Part shown: positions 7,828 to 17,095 of the stretch, one piece after another
How positions within the stretch are numbered: the first letter of the stretch is position 1
How the letters are laid out: each line of letters starts with the position of its first letter
Source of the DNA: an uncultured Phocaeicola sp.
GTDB taxonomy: Bacteria > Bacteroidota > Bacteroidia > Bacteroidales > Bacteroidaceae
DNA: 64,000 nucleotides
Assembly: GCA_947581855.1 (NCBI GenBank)
Contig: CANPVZ010000001.1
Location: 124,001-188,000 of the forward strand
Direction of reading: 5' to 3'
Made by a program: the position numbers and the translations under genes
Notes under the pieces: model-generated
Told to the model about the DNA's origin: nothing
Databases searched by the model: none
What the model saw: the letters and a program-made list of their open reading frames with translations, nothing else

Positions 7828-10800
7828 TTAAAAACTAGCTCTGATACCGAATTGATAACTTCGTGATGACGGCATGGTCAGGTGGTCGTATCCGGCATAT
7901 GTAGCCGAAGAACCAAAAGCGCTGACTTCCGGGTCAAGTCCAGAATATCCTGTAAGGGTAAACAAGTTAGTTATGTTGGTATAAATACGCAAGCGGGTAA
8001 GAAACTTGGTCTTATTTAACCATTTTCTGGGTACATTATAGGCTATTTCAAGGTTTTTCAATCTCAGATACGAACTCTTCTCAAGGAAACGGGTAGACAA
8101 ACCTACTGAGTAATCTGTTCTGCCGATAATAGAAGCATTATTTAATTTGGGGATATCGGTAACTTGTCCTTCTATCTGCCACATCGTCAAAATTTCCTTG
8201 CTGAGGTTGTTGGCTTTTTCACCGGTTGAATATTCAAGTAACTGAGCTTTTGTGCTATTCATCAACTTTCCACCATAAGAGAAGGTAAAGAGGAATCCCA
8301 GTTCCCAATCTTTATAAGTGAAATTATTAGTTAAACCTCCATATATCTTGGGCATACCTGTACCACAGGTTATACGGTTGGCAGTAGAGTTGGCTGCATT
8401 GGCTCCCGGTGGGGTTGTAGACAAGCTTCCATCGGAATATCTCCAAAGCGGATTACCTGTTTGCGGGTCAACTCCGGCCCATTCGTAAAGGTAGAATTGT
8501 GCTGCGGCTTTGCCTTCTTCATAATATTTGGCTTCACTGTTAATATTTTCCAATTGGTTTCCTTCAAAATTCAGCTTCAGTATTTTGTTGCTGTTATGGG
8601 AAAAGTTTAAAATACTTTGCCATTGAAAGTCGCGGGTATGAATGTTTGTTGATACGATATTTACTTCAATACCCTGATTCTCCATGTCACCGATGTTTTG
8701 TTTTTGAGATACATATCCGGTATACCACGGAAGATTAGAATCGAACAACATATCTGTAGTTTTCTTGTAATAATAATCAAGTGTTATATCCAGACGGTTA
8801 TTCAAGAGTGATAAGTCTAATCCTAAATCGTATGTAATGGTTTTTTCCCATTTTAAATCTGTGTTGCCCGGTTGTGACATAATAAGATAGTTGCTTCCTC
8901 CAAAATTAGTGTTACCTAAAGTATAAGTAGCTTGGGCTCCATAATAAGTATTGTTAGCATCTTTACTGTTCCATCCAATAGAACCACGTAATTTCATGTC
9001 ATTGATCCAAGAGAAATTGTCGCGGATAAATTTCTCTTCAGACATTCTCCATCCCAAAGAGAAAGACGGAGTACTTAAATAACGGTTGTCTTTATTATAA
9101 CGAGAAGAACCGTCGATACGATAGGTTATACCTGCCATATATTTTCGGTCGTATTGATAGTTTAAACGGGCAAATGCTGAAAACAAAGCCCATTCTTGAC
9201 GGCCTGCCGACACAACACGTTTGGTTTGCGCCGCACCTACTCCCATTAACTCAGGGCTAAAGAAATCAGATCCGGCAACCGAATTGGCATATTCATTGGA
9301 GTATTCATAGCTTTGACCGATAACACCTTGAATAAAGTGCTTGTTTTGTAGAATTTTGTTAAAGTTAACAGTATTGTTCACTACAATTTTATAATTTTCT
9401 TTTGTTGTTTCGGTAGCTTGATTATCCGGTGTATTTACCTCTTTTGGAAGTTCTCCTTTGCGGATAGAAGATATCGAGTTAGCAATGTCCGTACCTATTT
9501 CGCTACGAAGCGTCAGCCAGTTGAATGGTTTATATTCCAGATATATATTGCCGATAATACGTGTGTCCCGTATAGATTCATCGTTGATATATGCTTGGGC
9601 TACCGGGTTGTATGCTGAATAATCTCCCTTTGTATTGGGTGAGAATCCGTAATAATATTTACCATCTTCATCATAAATAGGTAAGTTCGGTGCGGCAATC
9701 AATGCCGAACCGTATACGGAAGTCGCTGCTACAGATTGGTTGTCCAATTTAGCAATAGAGAAATTAAATCCCATTTTCCAGTCTTTATGGAGTTGGGTAT
9801 TGAAATTAGCACGTGCAGTGTAACGTTGTAAATCGTTGTTGATAACATAAGATTCCTTATCATCATATGCCAGGCTAACGAAATAATCATTCTTATCCGT
9901 GCCTCCGGAAATGGAAGCCGATGTACTTTGACTTACAGCGGTACGGGTTACTGCCTTTAACCAGTCAGTATTGTGTCCTGTAGGATAATTGTCCATTGGA
10001 TAATATGTGGAATAAATGGCTGCGTATTCGTTACCGTTCAACAAGTCAAGTTTTCCCATAGGATTGTCTAATGAAAGGGTATAGTTCACATTTACTTGAG
10101 TTCTTTCTCTGGAGCCTTTTTTGGTAGTAATTAAGATTACGCCGGCGGAACCTCTAGAACCATAAATAGCAGTCGAAAATGCATCCTTTAATATTTCAAT
10201 AGATTCGATATCGTCAGGATTAATGCTTGCTAAGGGGTTTTGTTCGAAAGTGCCATTCATAATATCGGTACTGTAATCTAAAGAGCCTCCTCCAGGTCCT
10301 CCTCCCATACTGGTTGCCGCTATGGAACCCCCGCTTGTGCTGTTACTGTTTGCCGAACGGTCTGTACCATACATGGGTACACCATCAATAACATATAATG
10401 GATTGTTATCGCCGTTGATAGAACTCAGACCTCTGATGGTTAATAGATTGGCCGCGCCTAATGCTCCCGATGAGGTAGTTACGTATACGCCCGGAGCCTG
10501 TCCGGCCAACATTTGGTCGAATGAAAGAAACGGTTTGTCTTCTTTTAATTTAACGCTGGAGACAGATCCTGTCAAATCTCTTCGTTCTACAGTGCTGTAG
10601 CCCACAACAATTAAATCGGCCATTTTTACGGCTTCCGTTTCTTTTAAAGTTATATTAATAATTCTTCTACCTGCAATTTTAATGGTTTGTTTATTATATC
10701 CTACGAATGAGAACGTTAAAGAAGCGTCCGCCGGAGCGTCAATCGAATATTTACCGTCAGCATCCGTATAGACAGCATTGTTTGTACCTTCCACATGCAC

Positions 10801-10932
10801 GATGGCGGAAATTATCGGTTCTCCATATGTGTCAATAACTTGTCCTGTAATGTTTATTATAGTCCCCTTTTGCGCCAATGCTGGAAGGAGCGCTACCATA
10901 AACAAGAAAAATATAATTAAATTCTTTTTCAT
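7828..10932 (-). CDS. SusC/RagA-like TonB-dependent outer-membrane transporter
   Basis: A 1034-residue outer-membrane channel that imports the ligand bound by the SusD partner, energised by TonB. After a Sec signal (ending LPALAQ) comes a carboxypeptidase-regulatory-like domain (ITGQVIDTYGEPIISAIVHVEGT) at about 28-105. The plug follows, with the SusC signature LTIRGLSSINGDNNPLYVIDG and the VILITTKKG segment, and then the 22-strand barrel to a terminal aromatic residue (FGIRASF). It sits 21 bases after the DUF6242-like gene and 7 bases before susD on the same strand. Confidence 0.93.
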   Translation of the reverse strand: MKKNLIIFFLFMVALLPALAQKGTIINITGQVIDTYGEPIISAIVHVEGTNNAVYTDADGKYSIDAPADASLTFSFVGYNKQTIKIAGRRIINITLKETEAVKMADLIVVGYSTVERRDLTGSVSSVKLKEDKPFLSFDQMLAGQAPGVYVTTSSGALGAANLLTIRGLSSINGDNNPLYVIDGVPMYGTDRSANSNSTSGGSIAATSMGGGPGGGSLDYSTDIMNGTFEQNPLASINPDDIESIEILKDAFSTAIYGSRGSAGVILITTKKGSRERTQVNVNYTLSLDNPMGKLDLLNGNEYAAIYSTYYPMDNYPTGHNTDWLKAVTRTAVSQSTSASISGGTDKNDYFVSLAYDDKESYVINNDLQRYTARANFNTQLHKDWKMGFNFSIAKLDNQSVAATSVYGSALIAAPNLPIYDEDGKYYYGFSPNTKGDYSAYNPVAQAYINDESIRDTRIIGNIYLEYKPFNWLTLRSEIGTDIANSISSIRKGELPKEVNTPDNQATETTKENYKIVVNNTVNFNKILQNKHFIQGVIGQSYEYSNEYANSVAGSDFFSPELMGVGAAQTKRVVSAGRQEWALFSAFARLNYQYDRKYMAGITYRIDGSSRYNKDNRYLSTPSFSLGWRMSEEKFIRDNFSWINDMKLRGSIGWNSKDANNTYYGAQATYTLGNTNFGGSNYLIMSQPGNTDLKWEKTITYDLGLDLSLLNNRLDITLDYYYKKTTDMLFDSNLPWYTGYVSQKQNIGDMENQGIEVNIVSTNIHTRDFQWQSILNFSHNSNKILKLNFEGNQLENINSEAKYYEEGKAAAQFYLYEWAGVDPQTGNPLWRYSDGSLSTTPPGANAANSTANRITCGTGMPKIYGGLTNNFTYKDWELGFLFTFSYGGKLMNSTKAQLLEYSTGEKANNLSKEILTMWQIEGQVTDIPKLNNASIIGRTDYSVGLSTRFLEKSSYLRLKNLEIAYNVPRKWLNKTKFLTRLRIYTNITNLFTLTGYSGLDPEVSAFGSSATYAGYDHLTMPSSRSYQFGIRASF

Positions 10933-10953
10933 ATATTTATTGTTTTAAAGGGG

Positions 10954-12438
10954 TTATTTAAGTTCAAGCATATAAGTATCAAATAAAGGAATGTCATTAT
11001 CTCCGGCAGCGCCGTATGAACCGGATATGGTTGAATAGCCGCCAAAGATATAGCCATATCCATTAAAAATAGTGACGCTCGGGCAACGTCGAGCAACGTA
11101 TTTTGCGCCAGTATTTACAGCTTCCCAGTTTATGCCGTCGGTAGAGCGATATACTTTATCGGAAACCACATGCATTCCGTTTTCGTCTAAATATTCTCCT
11201 CCTATCATATATGCTACATTTTCATTTGCTATGACTTTCATACCCCACATTTTACCGAAAGCAGCACTTTCGGCTTCTAAAATCCAGTTTTTTCCATCTG
11301 TGGAAGAATAGATGGATGATTGAACGTTGTTTGAGCCAATCCAATTGGTAAATCCTCCGATACTCCACATTTTTCCTTTAAAAACAAAAAATGCATCTTG
11401 TGCCCGTCGGTTTATATTCACTCCATCATTAATGGTTACTTTTTTCCAATTAGTACCGTCTTCACACTCTAGATATTGGGTGTAATTCTGTAGCATTCCG
11501 AATCCGTAATACGAGCCTCCTTTTAAGTACATCTTTCCATTGAATGCAAGAGCGTCTACATTGGTTACTGCATAAGGTTTAAAATTATTCCATATAGGAC
11601 TTCCGTCCCAACTTGTTCCCCATTCACCTTTCGTTCCAATCGTATCGCATTGGAACGTTTTTCCATCATCGGTTGAAAATGAACGCCAATAAGCTATGTT
11701 AGCCATACCCCAGTTCGTTTCCGGAGCATTTCCCCATTTGTCAGTACCTTTGATTCTTGCTCCTCCAAGAGCGTACAAACGATTGTTGTATACAACTAGT
11801 TTCGTTCCGCTTCCACCCACAGCTTGTAGTGCATCCGGTCCGTAATTTACTTCATTCCAAACAACTCCATCTTCTGAACTGAAGATTCTATAGTCGGCAG
11901 TAACTCCGTTAGTGGCAGAGGTAAAGCAGTATAGTTTGTCCTTGAAGGAAACCACATCGTAACTATATGTATTCGGATCCAATCCAACTTTACGCATGTT
12001 AGTGGATTTAATCACTAAATGTTCATTTTCCGGCAGAGATGTTGCTTGCTCCACTTTTACGGTATAAACCCTACTTTGATTATCGCGGCGAACTTCTACT
12101 TGAAAAGGTTGAGTTGCATCTACAATGACACCCTTTTCTCCTATAACTTCTCCATTGTAATAAGCATTAATGTCACTCCCGAGTCCAAGGGTTGTTGTAG
12201 CTGTCATCGTAGCTTTTTTAAGATCTTCTTTGTTTACATCAAATGCTACTTTGTCATTTTCGTTGCTTAAAACCGAAGAATTGTAATTTCCCGTACAAAG
12301 ATAATCTACCGTATTGTTATACGGTACGATACTTACAGATTTGATAGCTACTGCCGGATCATAATTCTCATCATCATCGCACGACCAAAATCCAATGGAT
12401 AGCATTGTTATAATGCAGTAAATTAAATTTTTTCTCAT
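10954..12438 (-). CDS. DUF6242-like surface lipoprotein with Asp-box/kelch-like repeats
   Basis: A 494-residue lipoprotein with signal MRKNLIYCIITMLSIGFWSC (Cys20) and an acidic linker. An N-terminal beta domain comes first. From about residue 145 there are repeated blades carrying Asp-box-like motifs: SSEDGVVWNEV, STDDGKTFQCD, STDGKNWILEA and STDGINWEAV. Kelch-like GG turns are also present (LGGARIKG, IGGFTN, IGGEYL, FGGYST). A six- or seven-bladed propeller that binds glycan or protein on the cell surface is the likely structure. It precedes susC by 21 bases, in the place often taken by extra surface glycan-binding proteins. The family name rests on recall of the layout and is less certain than the structural reading. 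Confidence 0.6.
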   Translation of the reverse strand: MRKNLIYCIITMLSIGFWSCDDDENYDPAVAIKSVSIVPYNNTVDYLCTGNYNSSVLSNENDKVAFDVNKEDLKKATMTATTTLGLGSDINAYYNGEVIGEKGVIVDATQPFQVEVRRDNQSRVYTVKVEQATSLPENEHLVIKSTNMRKVGLDPNTYSYDVVSFKDKLYCFTSATNGVTADYRIFSSEDGVVWNEVNYGPDALQAVGGSGTKLVVYNNRLYALGGARIKGTDKWGNAPETNWGMANIAYWRSFSTDDGKTFQCDTIGTKGEWGTSWDGSPIWNNFKPYAVTNVDALAFNGKMYLKGGSYYGFGMLQNYTQYLECEDGTNWKKVTINDGVNINRRAQDAFFVFKGKMWSIGGFTNWIGSNNVQSSIYSSTDGKNWILEAESAAFGKMWGMKVIANENVAYMIGGEYLDENGMHVVSDKVYRSTDGINWEAVNTGAKYVARRCPSVTIFNGYGYIFGGYSTISGSYGAAGDNDIPLFDTYMLELK

Positions 12439-12593
12439 TCTCTTTTTCTTATTTTATAGTTAATATTAAGAAAATAGTTTCTCTTTGAATGATATTGAAA
12501 GGTTTAGGTTATATGTTTTCTTAGGATTTATGATAGATACTTCTTTAATATGGATAAATAGTTTCCTGTTTATCGTTTTTATGAAAATTGAAA

Positions 12594-12658
12594 AATTAAG
12601 AATGAAGAAATTCGAAAGAGCGGATGTATGAGATGAATGGAATTCTTCATTCTTAATT
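12594..12658 (-). terminator. Hairpin between TlpA-like gene and DUF6242-like gene
   Basis: A perfect 16-bp stem joins 12594-12609 and 12643-12658 (TTCTTCATTCTTAATT), extended by 4 bp after a one-base bulge, with a loop near 30 bases. It may end or attenuate the redoxin transcript before the susCD genes. Confidence 0.5.
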
Positions 12659-12691
12659 CTTATTTCCGCCTGTATACACAGGGCTCAGTTA

Positions 12692-13891
12692 TTACATGGC
12701 AGCACCCATACTCATGCCCATACCACCTATTGCTTTCGGGGCTTCGGCCTTTTTACCGCTCAACACATCGTTTACAGCGTCACGTACTTTTTCACCACGA
12801 AGATGTTTCTTATAGATTTTACCTTCTTTATCGAGAACAATAATGAAAGGAATGCCACTGAATTGGTAACTTTCCATAATTTCTTTGCCACCATTGGGAG
12901 CCAAAAGTTGTAACCACGGCATATTTTCTTCTTTTACAGCTTTTTCCCAATCCGCACGTTTGGCATCAATTGATACGCTTAAGAATGCTACGTCTTTGTT
13001 GTTTTTAAATTCTTCGTAGTATTGTTTCAAATGAGGAATCTCTGCACGGCACGGTCCGCACCAACTAGCCCAAAAGTCAATAACCAGCACTTTTCCTTTG
13101 AATTCTTTTAAACTATGCATCTTTCCTTTGGCATCGGGGAAAGAGAATTCAGGGGCAGGATTTCCTTCTTTCATGCGTTCGCGTTTCTCTTTATCAGCTT
13201 TCGCTTTAGTGCGATATTCACTAACGACAGAAGATCCCGGGTTGCTTTTTTCCATAGTAGCAAGAGCTGTTTCAATCAATACGGCATCTTTGTCCGGATT
13301 TAAACTGCTGATAGCTGCAATCGCACTAGTCTGGTCAGCATAATGTTCAGCAATATAGCGCAGATGAGCCATCAAATTCTGCTGGTTCATATCATATAAC
13401 TTCATAGCGAACTCTTGTTTTTGCTTCTCGTCAGTAATTGGTGACCGGTAAATGGCCTGCGATATAGCAATCATATTCTGATAATTTCGATAAGCCTCGT
13501 AGTTAATCAGATTCATCACTTCATTTTTCTTTCCGGCTTTGATATATACGTATGGAGGATTCTTAATTTTAATTTTAGCTGTATCCATACCACGGAAGTC
13601 TATCTCCATATTTTCATCTTCAACCCATACATTTACATCTTGCCAATGACCGCAATCCACGGAAACAGTTCCCGGTTTATCTACAGTTACGATCATTTTG
13701 TACGTATTGTCAGACGGATTTACAGTTGTTTCAGCAAGTATCTTTTTGTTGAAACCATCACGTTGGAAAGCTGTCATTTTAAAGTTGTCATCGATGAATT
13801 TCACTTTACCTTTAATTTCTACTGAGTGCTGGGCAAAGGCTGTCCCCATGCATGATGCAATTAGCGCTACGCTTAAAATTAGATTTTTCAT
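12692..13891 (-). CDS. TlpA-like thiol-disulfide oxidoreductase with DUF4369-type N-terminal domain
   Basis: A 399-residue secreted redoxin. A signal peptide (ending GTAFA, cleaved before QHSVEIKG) is followed by a beta-rich domain of DUF4369 type at about 22-120, a helical linker to about 240 and a C-terminal thioredoxin fold. The redox motif is WCGPC, with Cys278 and Cys281, in the classic DFWASWCGPCRAEIPHL setting, and GIPFIIVLD carries the cis-proline. Such proteins reduce or protect thiols in periplasmic proteins and are often next to SusCD genes in Bacteroidetes. The C-terminal tail is Met/Gly-rich (IGGMGMSMGAAM). It is transcribed toward the susCD genes but a 253-base gap with a hairpin separates them. 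Confidence 0.85.
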   Translation of the reverse strand: MKNLILSVALIASCMGTAFAQHSVEIKGKVKFIDDNFKMTAFQRDGFNKKILAETTVNPSDNTYKMIVTVDKPGTVSVDCGHWQDVNVWVEDENMEIDFRGMDTAKIKIKNPPYVYIKAGKKNEVMNLINYEAYRNYQNMIAISQAIYRSPITDEKQKQEFAMKLYDMNQQNLMAHLRYIAEHYADQTSAIAAISSLNPDKDAVLIETALATMEKSNPGSSVVSEYRTKAKADKEKRERMKEGNPAPEFSFPDAKGKMHSLKEFKGKVLVIDFWASWCGPCRAEIPHLKQYYEEFKNNKDVAFLSVSIDAKRADWEKAVKEENMPWLQLLAPNGGKEIMESYQFSGIPFIIVLDKEGKIYKKHLRGEKVRDAVNDVLSGKKAEAPKAIGGMGMSMGAAM

Positions 13892-14193
13892 AAATAGTGT
13901 GTGTTTAAATTATATATAAATAAGATACATCTTATTATAAACATACAAATATGCAAAAAATGTTGTCGAATGTGGATGTAAGATTTGTTAAATTAAACTA
14001 ACCTATATTGATTTTAACGTATAAGGATGAATAAAAATTTAAATCTATATAGAAATATCTTATTGTTTCTGTCCGTTATTTTTAGTAAAGAACTAAGAAT
14101 TGCTTAAAATCATGAAAAGCTATACTTCTTTTGTAGAAAAGGACATTTATTTTAAACATATCTTTAAATTAAGTATTTATTACGATATTTTCT
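13892..14193. other. Divergent promoter region
   Basis: AT-rich, non-coding stretch between the redoxin gene (minus) and the histidine kinase (plus). I see no clear minus-strand -7 box. The plus-strand box is listed separately. Confidence 0.4.
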
Positions 14194-14201
14194 TATATTT
14201 G
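14194..14201 (+). promoter_or_regulatory. -7 promoter box of the PAS histidine kinase
   Basis: TATATTTG matches TAnnTTTG. A transcript from it would begin near 14207, leaving almost no leader for the ATG at 14212. This favours translation from the ATG at 14233. Confidence 0.45.
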
Positions 14202-14232
14202 TCGGACTAAGATGTTTTTAATTCTGAAAATT

Positions 14233-16149
14233 ATGAATTTTGAAGAAAACACTTCTGAAGAATCCGTTCAGGGAATGAAGCAGGAAATAGCTCGTCTTCA
14301 TAAAGAAAATGAATGGTTAAAAAAACAGTTGGAAGCTGTTCGGAAAGAATTGAAAGCTCCCCAAGGAGGGCTTTTCCGACAGAAGTATGCTATTCAGATT
14401 TTAGATTCTTTACCTGATATGTTGACAGTATTCGATAAAGAAGGATACGTGGTAGAGTTGGTTTCAAATGAAATAACCAATCATGTAGGGATGTCAGGTA
14501 ATAAGATGACAGGGAAAAACATGAAAGAGATTATTCCTGAAGAGGCTTATTGTAAAGTCTTTGATAATTTACGGAAAGTGGTGCAGACGCATAAAAGTTC
14601 TATTGCGCATCATGAGTTATGGGTAGAAGGGGAGAAACACTATTTTGAAAATAGAGTCTTTCCGTTGGACGAGAATTATGTGTTATGCCTTTGTCGGGAT
14701 GTTACAAATGAAAGTACCTCTAAAAAGGAATTGGAATTAGCGAATCGACGTATGAGATTGGCAGAGGAGATTGCTATGTTGCGTCATTGGCACTATAATG
14801 TTACTACTGGTTATATTAGTTTATCTTCCTCTATTCCCTATATTGAAGAGGTGGAATCATTAAAATGGCAGCTCGAGGATTTTTTGAAGATTATTTATCC
14901 CGATGATCGGGAGATGGTTCGGTTGCTTTTTACGGGAAAGATGAATAATGAGTTTATTAAATATCGCTTGTTATGCAATGGTTCGGTACGCTACATGCAA
15001 ACCAAAGCTATATCATCTCATACGCATACAGGGAAAAAAGTTGTGGAGGGATGTATGCAAGATATCACTTCACTGGTTCAAAGTTATCACCAATTGGAAT
15101 TGTTGCGGAACGCTTTCAATAAACTGTCGGATAAAGTAGTGGCTTGCCGTTTGGATGCTTCGTTGATTTATGCAAATCAAAGTTTTAAGAAAGAATATTT
15201 GCCCGATCAGTTGGTAGAAAATTCTAAGATATCTGATATATCCGCTTTACGTTGTCCAGAACCGGAATGGAAAAGATTATTGGAAAGGATTGTTTCAAAT
15301 GGCGGGCATATGAGTTATCAGTTTGTTTCGAAATATCCCGACCGGGAGTCTCGAAAAACTTATCAAGTGATGGCCGATATGATGGTAGACCGGATCTATG
15401 GAGATACCATATGGTTTATCATGCGTGATATCACTCCGTTGGTTAAGGCGAAAGATGAATTGATCGAAGCACGTATTCGTGCTGAGCAGGCGGATAAATT
15501 AAAAACTGCTTTTCTAGCTAACATGAGCCATGAAATTCGTACTCCCTTAAATGCTATTGTCGGTTTTTCTAATTTGATGACACTTGGAACTTCGGAAGAA
15601 GAACATCATTTATATGCTGATATTATAAACCGGAATACTAACATTCTGCTACAATTGATAAATGATATTCTCGATTTGGCTAAGATCGAAGCAGGCACTT
15701 TGGAATTTGTGGAAGAAGAGATAGATATATACGAAATTTGTCATAATATATATGAAATGCAAAAAGATAAGGTGCATGATGGAGTCTCTTTATACTTCGA
15801 CAATATAAAAGAAGAGTTGCATGTGAAAAGAGATCCGAATCGTCTGTATCAAGTCATTAATAACTTAATCTCCAATGCTATAAAATTCACGGAAACAGGA
15901 GAGATTCGTTTCGGATATGTTCGTGAAAAAGAACATATTCTTTTTTATGTGAAAGATACAGGTCGGGGTATAGCTAAAGAACATATCCAGTCTGTATTTG
16001 AGCGTTTTGTCAAATTAAATTCTTTTATACAAGGTACAGGCTTAGGTTTACCTATCTGTAAAATGATAGTTGAGAAAATGGGTGGTGTTATCTATGTAGA
16101 GTCGGAAGAAGGAAAAGGAGCTACTTTCTATTTTACTATTCCTTTATAG
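14233..16149 (+). CDS. Cytosolic PAS-domain sensor histidine kinase
   Basis: A sensor kinase without membrane helices or signal. The start at 14233 gives MNFEENTSEES; the ATG at 14212 adds seven residues but lies too close to the probable transcription start. Numbering below is from 14212. An N-terminal coiled coil (20-50) precedes three PAS-like regions at about 60-165, 185-290 and 300-410, each ending in a CRDVTN, MQDITS or MRDITP type motif. The dimerisation H-box is NMSHEIRTPLNAIVGF with His440. The ATP-binding domain has NLISNAIKFTE (N box), DTGRGI (G1) and GTGLGLPICK (G2). There is no receiver domain and no partner regulator adjacent. Confidence 0.88.
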   Translation: MNFEENTSEESVQGMKQEIARLHKENEWLKKQLEAVRKELKAPQGGLFRQKYAIQILDSLPDMLTVFDKEGYVVELVSNEITNHVGMSGNKMTGKNMKEIIPEEAYCKVFDNLRKVVQTHKSSIAHHELWVEGEKHYFENRVFPLDENYVLCLCRDVTNESTSKKELELANRRMRLAEEIAMLRHWHYNVTTGYISLSSSIPYIEEVESLKWQLEDFLKIIYPDDREMVRLLFTGKMNNEFIKYRLLCNGSVRYMQTKAISSHTHTGKKVVEGCMQDITSLVQSYHQLELLRNAFNKLSDKVVACRLDASLIYANQSFKKEYLPDQLVENSKISDISALRCPEPEWKRLLERIVSNGGHMSYQFVSKYPDRESRKTYQVMADMMVDRIYGDTIWFIMRDITPLVKAKDELIEARIRAEQADKLKTAFLANMSHEIRTPLNAIVGFSNLMTLGTSEEEHHLYADIINRNTNILLQLINDILDLAKIEAGTLEFVEEEIDIYEICHNIYEMQKDKVHDGVSLYFDNIKEELHVKRDPNRLYQVINNLISNAIKFTETGEIRFGYVREKEHILFYVKDTGRGIAKEHIQSVFERFVKLNSFIQGTGLGLPICKMIVEKMGGVIYVESEEGKGATFYFTIPL

Positions 16150-16386
16150 TTCTTAATAAGAACTCTCTTTCCAAATATTTTATATTTATGAAAAACATGC
16201 TATACTACCGACAAAATCCCTATGTAGAATATCTATCTAAATTTTGCTTCCATTATGTATATACTATTCTGCCAAGTACTTCATTTTGCAATAAGGAATT
16301 TGTCTATTCATATTCTTGGAATGGAAGATTAGCTATTACCAATTCCTTTTATAATGGTTTTCTAAAAGATAGGTAAGGTAAGAACA

Positions 16387-16450
16387 TAAAAAAGGGGTAA
16401 CGCCTTACCCCAACCTTTGTTAACCTTAAATCTAATACTATGAAAAACAC
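16387..16450 (-). ncRNA. Candidate small RNA with its own promoter and terminator
   Basis: On the minus strand a complete Bacteroides promoter (TTTG, 19 bp, TATCTTTG; 16455-16485) lies just upstream. About 35 bases after the expected start is a perfect terminator: GGGGTAA pairs with TTACCCC (16394-16411) around a 4-base loop, followed by six T. The unit is about 60 bases long and has no start codon with a meaningful frame. Neither neighbour needs the promoter on this strand: the kinase and the HpaII-family gene are both on the plus strand. Confidence 0.6.
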
Positions 16451-16454
16451 ATTG

Positions 16455-16485
16455 CAAAGATACGCACTTTTCAGATACCTCCAAA
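16455..16485 (-). promoter_or_regulatory. Full Bacteroides-type promoter on the minus strand
   Basis: Read on the minus strand: TTTG (16482-16485), 19-bp spacer, TATCTTTG (16455-16462). Both boxes and the spacing match the consensus exactly. It drives the candidate small RNA at 16387-16450. Confidence 0.65.
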
Positions 16486-16489
16486 CTAT

Positions 16490-17089
16490 TGTTTCTTAAA
16501 AATGTGTTTTATAACATTGTTTAAGATTTGTATCTAACAAAAGCCTTTTCTTTAACAACTGTTTTACGTGTATTTGTTATTCTTTTAACATAAATATAAT
16601 ATGGATGCTGATTAAAGTTGAAAATCACTTTCTATTTGACTAACCATGGTCATGTGTTAGAGTAAGTTGGTGTTTTGGGTATCTTCTTTATTCATAATTA
16701 TCTGAATACGGGCGGTGATAGTGATACTATGATGAATTGGGTCATATAGAATGCTTTCCATCTTTATTTCCTTATCTTTATTTTCTTTACTTAAAACCAC
16801 TGCTGTCCCGTTAAAAGATTCACGAGCTACTGTATGTAATTAATCATCTGTCGATTATAGGCATGTTTTGAATAAACGGATTTGAATTTATATTCTTTAT
16901 GAAATTCGTTAGATAATAAATAATGTCGTTTGTATATTCACATCTTGCGATTGTATTTCAACGGAAAAAAGAGGGGTGTCAAAATTTAACGGGACACTAA
17001 TGACTTAATACATTGAATAAAAAGATTATTTGCTTTTTTAGAATGGTAGATTATGATATTCTTCTTACCTTTGGCCGGCTAAATAATAT
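16490..17089. other. Non-coding spacer upstream of the HpaII-family gene
   Basis: AT-rich and without a plausible gene, apart from the weak remnant frame at 16657-16839. No methyltransferase motif or remnant was found here, which matters for the restriction-like gene downstream. Confidence 0.45.
16657..16839 (-). pseudogene. Possible gene remnant
   Basis: A minus-strand frame of 60 codons, bounded by stops, reads like protein (ARESFNGTAVVLSKENKD, then YDPIHHSITITARIQ) but has no proper start. I do not recognise the family. The surrounding 500 bases have no other frame. It may be the tail of a decayed gene, or chance. Confidence 0.2.
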
Positions 17090-17095
17090 ATGTAT

